A DNA stretch of 64,000 nucleotides from Tribonema minus (taxonomy: Eukaryota > Sar > Xanthophyceae > Tribonematales > Tribonemataceae): contig JAFCMP010000157.1 of assembly GCA_017506865.1 (NCBI GenBank), positions 248,001 to 312,000 on the forward strand, given 5' to 3'. A program made the position numbers and the translations under genes. This document shows positions 1 through 11,356 of this stretch, one piece after another. Position 1 is the stretch's first letter. Each line of letters starts with the position of its first letter. A model generated the notes under the pieces. It saw only the letters and a list, made by a program, of their open reading frames with translations, was not told the DNA's origin and did not search any database.

Positions 1-2044
1 GGTCTCCTACTCAGCGCTAGCCCTGTGACAGACCAGACGTGCACATCGGTCAATGTGAAGAAACGAAATGCACGGCGACGCCGCTGCACCCGCTGCAATG
101 GTTATTCCAATACTTCTGCTGCCTGCACCTCTACACTTTGATCTCAACACCTCACCCCCCCCCACGTGACTGCTTGCCTGTGCTACGCTAGCTATACCGA
201 TGCTTTGCTGCATATGCCCATTCCTCATCGACATCCATGTCCACAACTTCATTCCTGACCTCTTGCATCATCGTCTTCTACCCCCACAGCTTGGTACATG
301 GGGCAAGAGGTCCTGTAGGCAGCAACAAGTGTAGACTCCACGCATGCCAATACTGGCCGCGGCTCCCCTGTCACGGTAAATGCCTCCGACATTGGTATGA
401 CGGGGGCGCGGCAGGTTGCGCTTGCGCTGGCACCAAGCGCAAAGAGTCTGCCTGAGCCAGCACGGTGTTTATGCAAGTAGCCACAGTCTCAATGAAAGCA
501 TTGCTGCAATATTGCCAATAATATAAAGTTACTGGACGCTTAAGTTAACGGCATTGGCTTGCGTGGGTGCTGTTGAAGAATTGACGAGTCTTGTAGGGTC
601 GATCAGGTCGCGGAAGAAGGCATACACATTCTGGATATTGCATGGCGCCTGAGGCTCTGGAATATGGTAAATGGAAAAACGAAGCGATCCAGGGGTGCGG
701 TGAACAACAGCTGGATCATGACAAAGCTCTGAGATCATCTGAATAGCGCTGCAATGACCACCACAAGGCTGCTGCATTGTGCTGCTAATTGCACATGTGC
801 TCCGCGGTATGCACCTCAGTAATTCTAAATGTACTCTGAATTGCAAGTCATATTCTGAGGGAAAGAGACGCAAGCCCTCGCGGCCCTAGCTTTCATACGC
901 AGATGGCGCTTGCATGGCGTGTAACTCGTTGCAATGCATGACACAACTTGTGGTGCATCCGACAGAGTGTCGAGGTGTCGCACGCCTCACAAGCAGCTGG
1001 CTTGCAAAGATACTCGACAAGGTCTTGTTCGTACGTCAGACGGTATAGACGTATGTCCAGTGCTCAGCTGCAGCAAAAAGCTTTCAACGGTGGGCAGAAC
1101 AACCATGATCACCTGCAACACCGGCTCCAAAATCGCCGAGGCATGCGCTTGATGATCTGCGCTCCATTCCTCCCCCAGCGCCTTCCGTGTACGTGCCCGA
1201 CCATCCCTGTACTTGCGATCCAGACCTGCAAGGACAGAGCGCTCTTGCTCCTGTCGCATTTGTAATATACAACCCCTCTGCAACAAGGCCTGCATTTGCT
1301 GCTGCTGCTCTTGCTCCAGCGCTGCCGCTGCGCCGGCATCTGGTGCTGCTGCTGCTGTGACAATACAAGGGGCACATCGTCGCGTCCGAGCATCCCCGTC
1401 CATCTTGTCGTCCTCCATGCTCTCACACGACTCATACTGCACACCAGCAGCAAACATAGTGTGTCTAATGGTCTCGTGACGCACCATCTTCAAGGTCAAG
1501 CAGCATCGGCGTTGAAGCTCTTCACAGAGCAGAGCCTCAGCAGCTAGCGCGTGGTGGAGGCTTCAGGCATACGAGGAAGCGGGAGGACTCTTTGAGGAAA
1601 CATAATTGGACTAGGTCCACGGAGGACCACTTTCAGGATCGGCACCCAGCTGGTGAGACGCCTGCCGAATTCCCTGGCAAACCCTGCTACAGATTGTGTT
1701 TGAGCAGGCGGAGCTCGCCACTTCCAGGATCGTTAACCAGCTGGTGAGGTGCGTGCCGAGGTCTCTGGCGCATCCTGCTGCAGGTAGTCTTTGAGCAGAC
1801 CGGGTTCGTGCTGATTGTTGCTCTGCAATGTGGGTCAGAACAAAACACGTAATGTGCTGGAGCCTACTCCGCTTAGAAGCAGCTGCACGATAGTTTGCGC
1901 CAACCTCGGGGCTCCAACTCTGAAAGTGGTGATCAGGTCCGTCAGGAAAAGCCAAAGCAGACCCAAGACTGCTGTCAACACCAGCACAGATCGGCGCATC
2001 GCGGAGGCGAATACCAACTGCACCTGGGTGGTGAGAACCCCGAT
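1..2044. other. No recognisable gene; one 91-bp direct repeat
   Basis: I see no conserved coding signal here. The open frames are short and overlap on both strands. The only structure that stands out is a pair of diverged direct repeats at about 1629-1719 and 1720-1808, each containing CCAGCTGGTGAG and ending near TTTGAGCAG. A minus-strand frame at 987-1499 (170 codons) has a Gln-rich, charged, possibly coiled-coil stretch near residues 60-110. It has no recognised family and could be an exon or chance. Confidence 0.5.
1629..1808. repeat. Two-unit tandem repeat, about 91 bp per unit
   Basis: The second copy starts at about 1720 and repeats the first with substitutions. Each unit holds CAGCTGGTGAG, which reads as an exon edge followed by a GTGAG donor. 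It therefore resembles the exon-edge echoes of the two named genes, but no gene is identified around it. Confidence 0.6.
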
Positions 2045-2430
2045 GACTTCAGACGCATGGTCTTGTTGATCTGCAGCAGGACTTTACAGAGACGTGGATC
2101 AAAAGGCATGGCCATGCAGGCTGCTCAGATGATATGTGCTGCTTCTCGTTGTGCGGTCTGATGCAACAGGGCACTTGAAGATGGTACTGGCCCACGACTT
2201 CAGACGCATGGTCATGTTGATCTGCAGCAAGACTTTACAGAAATGTGGATCAATGCAACATGTGGATCAATGCAACAGGGCAATCGAAGATGGTACTGGC
2301 CCACGACTGCAGCAGGACTTTACAGAAATGTGGATCAGAAAGCATGGCCATGCAGCCTGCTCAGATGATATGTGCTGCTTCTCGTTGTGCGATCTGATGC
2401 AGCAGGGCACTCGAAGATGGGACTGGCCCA
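2045..2430 (+). repeat. Three-unit tandem repeat upstream of the Ala/Lys-rich ORF
   Basis: Units begin at about 2045, 2196 and 2305 with GACTTCAGACGCATGGTC or a variant. They share GACTTTACAGA, GATGATATGTGCTGCTTCTC and GAAGATGGTACTGGCCCA. The last unit runs straight into the ORF that follows, so this may be an acceptor-side exon-edge array of that ORF. Confidence 0.65.
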
Positions 2431-2983
2431 GCAGATCTTGATGATAGCCATTGGAGGCGCACTTTGGAGCAGCTTCATGAGGAGCAGCTTCATGATGATT
2501 GTCGTCGCAGCCATTATCGCCGAAGCGTTCGCCACAGCCAAGAAAACGGAGGATGCGAAGGTCGCCAAAGCGGAGGCCGCAGCGAAGGCCGCAGCGAAGG
2601 TTGCCGAAGCGGAGGCTGCAGCACAAGCCGTAGTTGTTGCTGTAGTCGGTGTGTGTGTTGTCGCCAGCGGCTCCCTCATGCTTTTTGGTTTTCTCGGTGC
2701 CAAGATTGCCGCAGTCAAGATCGCCGCAGCCACTGCAGCCAAGATCACCGCAGCTCCGGGGGCCAAGATCGCTGCAGCGGCCGCAGCTAAGGCCAAGATC
2801 GCTACAGCTGCCGCAGCTAAAGGCAAGATCGTTGCAGTCAAGCCGGCTGCCGCAACCCAGACGGCGACTGATGGTGGTTGCACTAGTTTTTGGAGTTCCT
2901 TCAAACACTTGATGAACCTTCATCACATTACCGGGGTTCATGGGAATGTCAAATCCGGTGAAGTAGGCCTGAATTTCGCATGA
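2417..2983 (+). CDS. Hypothetical Ala/Lys-rich protein with two hydrophobic segments (possible exon)
   Basis: I do not recognise this ORF. From the first in-frame ATG (2417) it would encode about 188 residues. A hydrophobic stretch near the start (ILMIAIGGALW ... MMIVVAAIIAEAF) is followed by a Lys/Ala/Glu helix-like segment. A second hydrophobic stretch (VVVAVVGVCVVASGSLML) precedes a block of short repeats of the form A-K-I-A-A or A-K-I-T-A. The end (CTSFWSSFKHLMNLHH...) is not repetitive. The frame is open upstream into the tandem array, so the real start may be a splice acceptor. The repeat block resembles low-complexity histone H1-like tails, but nothing fixes a function. It could be a real exon of a membrane protein or a chance frame in repetitive DNA. 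Confidence 0.35.
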   Translation: MGLAQQILMIAIGGALWSSFMRSSFMMIVVAAIIAEAFATAKKTEDAKVAKAEAAAKAAAKVAEAEAAAQAVVVAVVGVCVVASGSLMLFGFLGAKIAAVKIAAATAAKITAAPGAKIAAAAAAKAKIATAAAAKGKIVAVKPAAATQTATDGGCTSFWSSFKHLMNLHHITGVHGNVKSGEVGLNFA

Positions 2984-5145
2984 CGTAGCACTCTACTCTA
3001 GAGCTACATTATGGCTGTACAAAGAGTGTATGGTAAATAAAGCTCCTGTGTATAGTAAAGCTACACGGTGCCGAGGGCATCTCCATTCTGGCCGCTGGGC
3101 AATGTTGTGGCTGAAGGTGATTGTACCAACACTGCGCGGCAAGAGCTTTGAGCAGTGGCGCCATGGTCATCAGTCCGCCGTCGCTCACGAAGGAAACGTG
3201 TTCGTCACGTCCGACAACAATAACATATTTGTTCCTGAAACTGGCTTGTGAGACGAGAAATACATCTCTGTTCCTGAAACTGGCTCGTCTCGCACTCTTC
3301 ATGCATACATTGCGTTACCATGGTTACTAGCAAGTGCATGCACTACAAGTGTATGGCCCGTCTCGCACTCTTCATGTATACATGGTGTAATGCATATGTT
3401 AGCGCACAACATACAGCGTGTATATCCCGGCCAGGGCACAATTCCTAGGCGGTCATCTGGTGCGATTTGTTCTTTGTTCACATCGAAGAGGCAACCCTAA
3501 GCTGCTGTTTGGTAGGTAGGTGTAAGAAGTAGGTAGGTGTTAACAACTTCCATACCAAGGTGCATTGCGCAAGTGCATGCGGTAGAGGCAATGGCTTCAG
3601 ATTGACACGAGGGCTGCTTGCCACTTGTAACAGGCCGACCATTGAATTGATTGAATCAGTTGAATCACGTTGCCAATACCTTGACTTAGTTTGAATGGCA
3701 ACTACGGACGATCCTCGGGATGCTTTGTAGCACCGAACGGCTGCAAAGCGTGGGCAAGGCATTGCGCACACACTTGCCAAAGTGCAGAGCGACCCAACGT
3801 GTCTAAGGCAGCAATGCGATGCGTCTTTTGAGCGACTGCAACGGATTTCGCGGCATTACCGGCAAGGGCCTAGCAAGCATATGCAGCACAGGTAATGGTG
3901 GTGGGGGGGATCGACAACGTCAGCCCTGACGTTTTTCAAGTGAAACACAACAATCGGGTGTGTGTTTTCAAGCACAATGTCGGCCGATAGTGCTCAGAAT
4001 GTCACTGCGACCATCACACATCGCAGCAGCAGCAGCACATGCAGGCAAACACATGCAGCAGCAGCGCATGTCACGCGCCGGCGGCAGACAAAACTGCAGC
4101 AGCAGCACAGCAGCAGCGCGCAGGCAGGCAGCTGTCTAAGCAGGATGGTGGGAGCTGGAGCAGCAGCAACGAAGTTGGAATGGCGGCAGCATGCGCTGCA
4201 AGTCGAGGTGCTGTGACGACCTGTGTTAGTGACATGTATCGATAAAGAAATAAAACAGCATTGCTTCGCCGAGATTCTGCCTGACAGCTGCAGCGCAGCG
4301 CAGGAGCACAAATAGTCCAGCAAAGCCTGCACATAGTCCACAACAGCTGCTCTCGCTGGCCAAAGGTGGCGACCGCCATGGTGTTGCGGCAGTGCCCCAT
4401 CTTTAGTTGGCTGTCTTTGGCTGTCCTGTCTCTCCCTGCAGCAGCAGCAGCAGCAAGCAGAAATACAAAAGCAGGAGTGCGGTCAGCGTGATTCAAGAGC
4501 CACATTCTTCATGCCATCAGAAAGAGTTGCATTGCTGATGAAAAAACAGAGTTGAGTGTGGCTGAAAACTGGCTTTTATTCATGTATGTGGTAGCGCATG
4601 CTCAAGTCACATGAAAGAAAGACCATCCAGCAGCCAAAGAGTCAGCTCAACATGTGTGCATACTTGTCAAATAGTGTTTAAGGTGTACACACGCATAATT
4701 CAGGTCATATCTTTAATGAATACGCAAGGCATACACATATTACATGTGTTCACTTGGGCATAATAGGCGATGAAGCAATTCGAAGGGCAATGGACTTACG
4801 CAGCATGTACAGTACGAGTGCATAGACAGCCGCAGCAGGACGCTGAAAGAATAAGTGCTAGGTCAGACACGATGGATTGTATGGCGCAGTGACCGCCAAC
4901 CTGCACCGCGAGTCGAACTGTTACATTACAGCACCGCGCTTTCAACTAACGATTACGGATGCGCGCTGCTGGGCGCCGCAGCTTTAAAGTATGTATTAAC
5001 GAAACTATGAACGTGTGTAGCAAGTGCGGGTAGTGTATGCTTGCGTGTGTACAACATTTTTCACGAATTGTATTCAATTGAACAATAAGAGTAGAGCTGC
5101 AATTTGACACTTTGATCATCTGATGAAATCATGCTGTAGCGGTCC
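2984..5145. other. No gene seen; scattered short repeats
   Basis: Short duplications are visible, such as GTTCCTGAAACTGGCT twice (about 3231 and 3270) and CGTCTCGCACTCTTCATG twice (3284 and 3358). There are also GTAGGTAGGTG runs near 3515-3540 and CAG-rich stretches at 4025-4130 and 4437-4455. The open frames here are CAG-repeat translations or short and unsupported. Confidence 0.5.
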
Positions 5146-5439
5146 CGTAAATCACGAGGTATAAGATACCCGTTCCTTGTGAACGCCGGCCTCATGGTCC
5201 TTTTAGAACGTTTTTTTTTATACGGTGTACAAGAAAGTGGGTATCTTATACAGCATGCCATGCAAGTGGGTATCTTATACAGCATGCCATGCAATTATGT
5301 CACCTTACACAGCAAACCCAGTGTCTTACCTGTGTGTCCACCAACTTGCTATAAGAACCGAGTAACTTATATGGCGTATAAGACACTCATATCACGAGTA
5401 TCTTGTACAAAAGTAGTAGCTTATATCCCGTGATTTACA
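5146..5439. mobile_element. MITE-like element with about 23-bp imperfect terminal inverted repeats
   Basis: The left end (5147-5169) begins GTAAATCACGAGGTATAAG. The right end (5416-5438) is its imperfect reverse complement, ending CCCGTGATTTAC. The roughly 290-bp interior codes for nothing recognisable and contains two head-to-tail 28-bp units with TATCTTATACAGCATGCC (about 5237-5292). I found no convincing target-site duplication, so the class is uncertain. The form fits a small non-autonomous DNA transposon. Confidence 0.6.
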
Positions 5440-7300
5440 TCACTTGACAATGCTCACCAGTTTGTGAACGACTCGGATGGGGTGTTTGGTGCCATTTATG
5501 CCATATGGCGTTGACGTCTCCGGCAGCAACACACAGCACACTAATGTCCTCCTGTAGTCGTTGCAGACGGCAAAGAGAGCATCTGTCAGTGGCGCATTAG
5601 GGACACGTGCATAAGTTGATGCAGATGAGTAACTAAGCTAAGAACTCATTGAGCTCTGGGTGCACACATGTTATTGATGTGATTGCAGCTCCTGAGGCGC
5701 ATGAAATCATGGCCTGACACATATGATGCCGCAAATACTTGAAGGGTGTATTTTCAAAAGTTTGTATCATAATGCATGTTGGTCACCCATTACAACAGAG
5801 TTGCATGGGGCCTTTGGTGCTCAGTAGACATGGCAGGCTTGGCAGCAGCAATGATAACATTTGTCCTCCTGCAAGTCTGTCAGTGACCTCATGCGCACAT
5901 ATACGGTGCAGCTGGTTCTATGCAGCCACGCATGTTGTGAGCAGATGAATTAACTGAGCAGATGAATTAACGTACTCAACACCTCATGTACCATACTGGT
6001 TTGCGTTCAGGACAGCGTCTGCGATTTGCAGCACGTGTGACCATCTGACAGCCAAGTATGACATGCAGGGGCTTCAGCAAATCACCAGTGGCGAACATTT
6101 ACTTGGGCGTCAGGCATCAGCCTATGAACCAAAATTAAACATGCAGTAGTTATCTGTGAACCAAATGATGCAACAATCTCTAAAGCAGATCATCACTGGA
6201 TCTCTATATAGACTCGGCCTGCTACCGCAGGTGAGAGCTTTCCATTCCTTATCAATCTTTGCAACGAAAGAAATCTTGCTCGGGACGGCGGGCTTGCTTC
6301 CGCGTCAGCTTCCCCCACGGCTTCGGTTGCGGCAATAGCATCATGTGATGCGGATCAGAATACGGCCTCTACCAAGAAGTTGCACGGTAGGGCTATTAGT
6401 AAGGTGTGCAAGGGGCACAAGACAGGCGCTGGCGGTGGTCGGGGCTCATGGCGGCGACTTGAAGGCTGCTTTTGAAGCTCTGGTATCAAAGAGGAAGTTG
6501 GAATCGCTGGGTGGCGACCATTTTCTGTTCAAGTATGTAACGGGCATTGAGGATACCAATTTCAAAGCATGGAAAACGTTGTGCACAGGAGAGTGGTGCA
6601 CTCAGTGGTATTCAATCGGGTCACCATAGGTGGCGTGGACCTCTCCAAATACAATTGCTTGTACATGTGACAACACATGCTGTTATGCTACCAGTTGCAT
6701 TCTACAATAAATGGATACGTCTCGCCTCGTTAAGTCAATTGGCCTGTGCAATTGGCATGTGCAATCAGAGCTGCATTATGTGGCTTCCTCGTAGCTTACT
6801 GCATAACACGCACCATGTCACAACTCGCCCCGTGCAGTCCGTTGGCTGAATTGGCTTGGTCAGTTTGAGACGGGAAACCAATTGGCCCCATTTGGACCAG
6901 TTTCCTGCCCTCGCTAATCGAATTGGCCAAGCCAATTGGTACAAGCACTCGCCCAAGGCAGAAACTCACCCCCTGTCACCTCGCGCTAGCGCCAGGCGCC
7001 TCCCTAGAGGCTAGTGCTGCCAATCGATCCTGTCCAATTGGCGATAGGCCCGTCTCCGACTGTTGCTGCAATTGCAATGAAACGCTTCGCGAAAAAATAA
7101 AGCTGACTCGGTGACGAATTGGACGGTTCAGTTTAAACTGACCTTCGAATTGATTACGTGGCCGATTGGGTCCCAAAACAATCGTTCCAGACCGTAAACT
7201 TACATGAAGTTTGTCATGTTGAGGTCCACAAAGAAGAAGGGATGCCGTATGTATATAAGTGTGTGCACTCCATATAAAGACGAATCAAACACCGTAGAGC
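5440..7300. other. No recognised gene; CAATTGG-rich stretch
   Basis: No conserved coding signal was recognised. Between about 6735 and 7180 the palindromic word CCAATTGG, or its core AATTGG, recurs many times on both strands. A near-perfect palindrome, GGTTCAGTTTAAACTGACC, lies at about 7125-7143. This could be a foldback transposon remnant. A short frame at 6345-6629 has a non-repetitive C-terminal half but no recognised family. Confidence 0.4.
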
Positions 7301-7362
7301 TCTACATAGGTGACAAGGGATGGTTGGCCGCAAGTGCCTTCCCCCAATTACCGTGTACTCAC
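7300..7362 (-). repeat. Dispersed repeat copy 1
   Basis: The stretch around TGACAAGGGATGGTTGGCCG and the following GCAAGTGCCTTCC is the reverse complement of sequence at 55893-55965 and, more loosely, 37640-37715. On the plus strand here one frame reads GDKGWLAASAF, a peptide also found on the minus strand at 55910-55960. This may be a relic of a coding transposon, but no family is recognised. Confidence 0.55.
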
Positions 7363-7483
7363 AATCATGCTCTTGGCGCTGCGTGCTGCTGCCAGGCGTT
7401 GAAGTTCATTAGGACATTTCCTTATGCACCTTGCGCTGTGCACTGCTTGACCCTAGTCCTATCCCTAACACGCGGGCACAGAC

Positions 7484-7790
7484 ACGCTGAGGCTCACGAG
7501 GACAAGGACGCGCTACATGTATATGTGTGCGCGCTCAGCGTATTCGCAAGTGCGCGCTCCCTGATGCGTGCGTGCGCGTGCTGTGCGCTGCCGCCGCCTG
7601 CGCAGATGTGAGAGTGCGCTAGGCTAGGCGCGCATCGACCCGTGTGGCATGTTTGAGGCTCACGAGGACAGGGACGCGCTACACATATGTGTGTGCAATC
7701 GATACATTTGCAACTACGCGCTCTCTAATTCAATGTGTGGGCTCGCTGTGCGCTGCCGCCGCCTGCGCAGATGTGAAGATCAGCGCGCTG
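7484..7790 (+). repeat. Tandem duplication of exon 1, intron 1 and the exon 2 start (OB-fold gene)
   Basis: The unit at about 7490-7620 (GAGGCTCACGAGGACAAGGA to CCGCCGCCTGCGCAGATGTG) is repeated at about 7656-7775. In the first copy the exon 2 start is broken by stops. The second copy continues into the coding exon 2. Both keep the acceptor CTGCGCAG. Confidence 0.75.
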
Positions 7791-10700
7791 CGCCCGCAGA
7801 TGCGCGGCATCAATGTGGTGGCGCAGGTGAGCGCCGCCGAGCACTGCTGCTCACTTTATATATGCACATTTAAACTTTTTATGCTTTTATACAGATGTGT
7901 ATCTGCCTTGCCCTGAATCTGAACCCGGCGCATAGCGGTAGCATGTGCCTTACACCCTGTTTTTGGTAGCATTGGCTGAGCATCGCGGTAATCAGTTCTG
8001 GTGGTGCAGGTGAGCGCCGCTGAGCGCTGCTGCTCACTGTTTATATTTACAGATATTCATGTGTACATCTAACTCTAAATCTAGACCTGTCGCGTAAAGG
8101 TGAACACGCGCTTTGCGCCATGATTCCGGCAGGTGAGGGTTAGGGTCAGGGTTACGATAAGAGTTAGAATGAGGCATCACGGCATCAATCTGAGCACTGC
8201 CGCTCACACGCTGTAATCCTAACCCTAGCATCAAATCCAGCGCGTAACCGCTTTGCGCCATGGTCATGGTAGGTCAGAGTTCAAACGAGGACTGGGGGTA
8301 GAATTGGGATAGGGGTAGAAGTACGAATAGGTGGAGGCGGACCTGCAACAGCTGCCGCAGGGCACGCAACGCACGCAAGCACTTGCTCGATTCCGGTCGC
8401 AGCGCCACATGCACTCGATCGGCATGGCATTCCTCAACGAGCCCATGTACTCCACAACGGCTTCGTTCGATGGCCTATCCTGGCAGCTGGCCGTCAAACG
8501 CGCCATCGGAGTAGAGGAGCAGACGGCAGGCTGCAAGCTGTGCGGGAAGTCGCCGGGCGGCACCCTGCATGCACGGCTGTGTCAAGCGCCACGCGTCAAG
8601 GCGCACGACACCATTGTCCACAATAGCGTCAAGAGGGCCACGCAGCGCCTCCTGCGGCAATACCTCAAAACGGGACTGGTGGACGAGGACTACACGCCGT
8701 TTCTGGGGTCCGCCGGGCCGCCGGGGAGTCGCAGGATGGACATCGTGCTGCCTGCCGACGCCTTCCCGGTGACCGGCTACGACGACCCGACACGCCACCT
8801 ACCGCTCATGGTGGACGTTACCTGCTTCGAGGCACAGGTGGCGTCGCGGGCGGCGAAGACTGCAGCAGACCCCGAGCGATGCTGCCGCGACCAAGAGGCC
8901 GCCAAAACTACCCACTATTCTGGTCATTATGATCAGAATTGCTACAAACTTGCCACATTGGCAATAGGGTCATTTGGCAGCATCGGGGAGCAGGGGCGGA
9001 AGCTGCTGGAGGCTGTGGCGACGGAGTATGCCAGCAGGATGTCAGTGCCCGGAGGAGCGCGCCCTAAAGCTCTCAAGGGCATCGCCCTGGCGCGCTTACG
9101 CTCGGCACTGTCGGCAGCGCTCCACATGGCGTACTCTGGCCGTGTCATGACACACATGGCAGAATCCAGGGGGGGGGGGCACATGGAGGAGGACGTAGGG
9201 GAGGACCCCGAGATGCCATTTGGCGGCGGCGGCGTTTGAGTGGTTGTCGTTGCGACACTTTCAGACTGTCATACGACATGTAGATTCCTTACAGCTAGAT
9301 GCCAATCATCTGGGCTTTTTCGCGCCCTGAGCGAGAATTAATAAAAAGTACGAATAGGGTCAGAAATAGGTACAGGGTTAAGGGCAGGGTTGGGCATCAC
9401 GGCATCAACCCCATGGCACAGGTGAGCACCATCAAGCGCTGCCATTTTCATATATTAGTAACCCTACACTTCATTCCTGGCCTCGACACTGCGTCGCACG
9501 TTGCACGCAAAAGACAGTTCTGGTAGTATGCGGCAGTCTCCCGTATGTTTGCGCTGCATCCGTCCTTGACGCAGTGCCATGATTACCTGCACGCAACACT
9601 GACACCAAGTCGCTCATCCTCGAAATGCTCGCATTCACTACCAGTAGTGCTCCCTACATCATCCTCTCTTGTCTTGATGCCCTTGTTATTTGCACGCATT
9701 TTCTTGACACCACAGAGAGATTGGCCAGCCGTTTCGCGGTGCTTACCGCTCACAACCGCTCGCTTTGCTTCACACCAACCCTTCATCGTGAACCCTAGCC
9801 GTAACCTTGACCCTAACCCTAGCGTAATCCAACCGGGTGCGCGCTCACCATCACTCCCTTTCTTCACCCTGTGCCCTAACCTAACTCCAGCCTCGACCGT
9901 AGCCCTAACCCTCGTGTGACACTAATCAGGTGCTCAGTGCTCATCATCTGTCGCTTCGCTTCACCCTCTGCCTAACCAAAGCCCTAACCATATGATGACC
10001 TTAGCCCTTGCGTAAACCCTGATCAGGTGGTGGTCGTGTCAGTGCTTGCCGTGGACAAGCTGCGTGTAAACTTCTTCAGCTGTACTTCTTCAACTGAGGT
10101 TCAGCCTTAAACGTTGCGTAAACCCTAAGTCAGGTGGCGGCGTCAGTGCTCGCCATGGACAAGCCGCGGGTGGACAAGCTCAACTGTTATCTAGCCCCAA
10201 CTTCACACCATATCACCCTCGCATAACCCTTATCAGGTGGCAATTGTAACCCTAGCCTTAAGCGTATTATAACCCTAGCGCGCTCGCGTAAACCCTACTC
10301 AGGTGATGGCGTCAGTGCTCGCCGTGGACAAGCCGCGGGTGGACGGCACGCGCGTGCGCATTGCAGAGGTGACCATCGCTGACGCCACGGCCACCGTCAT
10401 TGTGCGCGCCCGCAACGGTGAGCAGATATGCGTCACTGTTATGTGCTGCGCATCCATAAGGCCAGCGCGCGCAGGTGTGAGCGAGTGCGTTGGCTGTCTT
10501 CCGTGCCGCACACTCATAGGATTGCAATTGAAGTCAGAAGAACCATCGCCGACGCCACGGCCACCGTCATCGTGCGCTCCCGCAACGGTGAGCATTTATG
10601 TTATGCGTTGCTGTCTTTTTTGTGCATCGCGGTTGACATCCCCCCCCTTGCAGCCGTGATTTGCGATGGTCTATGGCTTGATGGCATTGAAGAGGTGACC

Positions 10701-11324
10701 ATCGCCGACGCAACAGCCACCGTCATCGTGCGCGCACGCGACGCTGAGCATACATGCGTAACTATCCTTGTGGCGCGCCTTCCTTGTGAAGGAGGCGATG
10801 TCTTCGCAAGTCGTCGGCGCCACGGCCATGCTTCAGTGAGCACATGCGCATCGCTGCTTTTGTGCGCGGCGCAGTCGCGATATCGCAGCGAAGAGTGTGG
10901 CATTGACACCATTCATTGGCCGCCATCATGTGTGTGCGCATTGCGCGGCGTTGCATAGTGCATGCCCCCCCCCCCCCCCCCCCCCCCGTGCAGCGGCTCG
11001 TGACCATGCCGCGGAAAAAGAGGAAAGCATAAAGCACACGCTCACCGTTGCGCGTGCGCACGGCGGTCACGGCGGCCGTGGCGCCGGCGGCGGAAACCGT
11101 GCTATGAGCACAGAGATCTTTGACGGTGACTGAGCCACACACTATCGCCAATCGCCGTTGCGCCCACGCACCATGCAGCTCAGCGCCACGCGCGCTTACT
11201 ATGAGGCTGGGGCTGTTGCGTGCGCCCAGGACTGTCGTATAGGCACCATGAGGTGTCGCATCAACAGCACCTGCGCGCACAGCTGCCTCAATAACATGCC
11301 CCTTCTCATCGCTTCGCGATCGCT

Positions 11325-11356
<32 letters not shown>

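Noticed and set aside
4909..4965. tRNA-like stretch on the minus strand (GTTAGTTGAAAGCGCGGTGC ... CAGTTCGACTCGCGG)
   Set aside because: It recalls a D-arm and a TTCGA loop, but neither a T stem nor an acceptor stem pairs properly. At best it is a decayed tRNA or tRNA-derived SINE piece.
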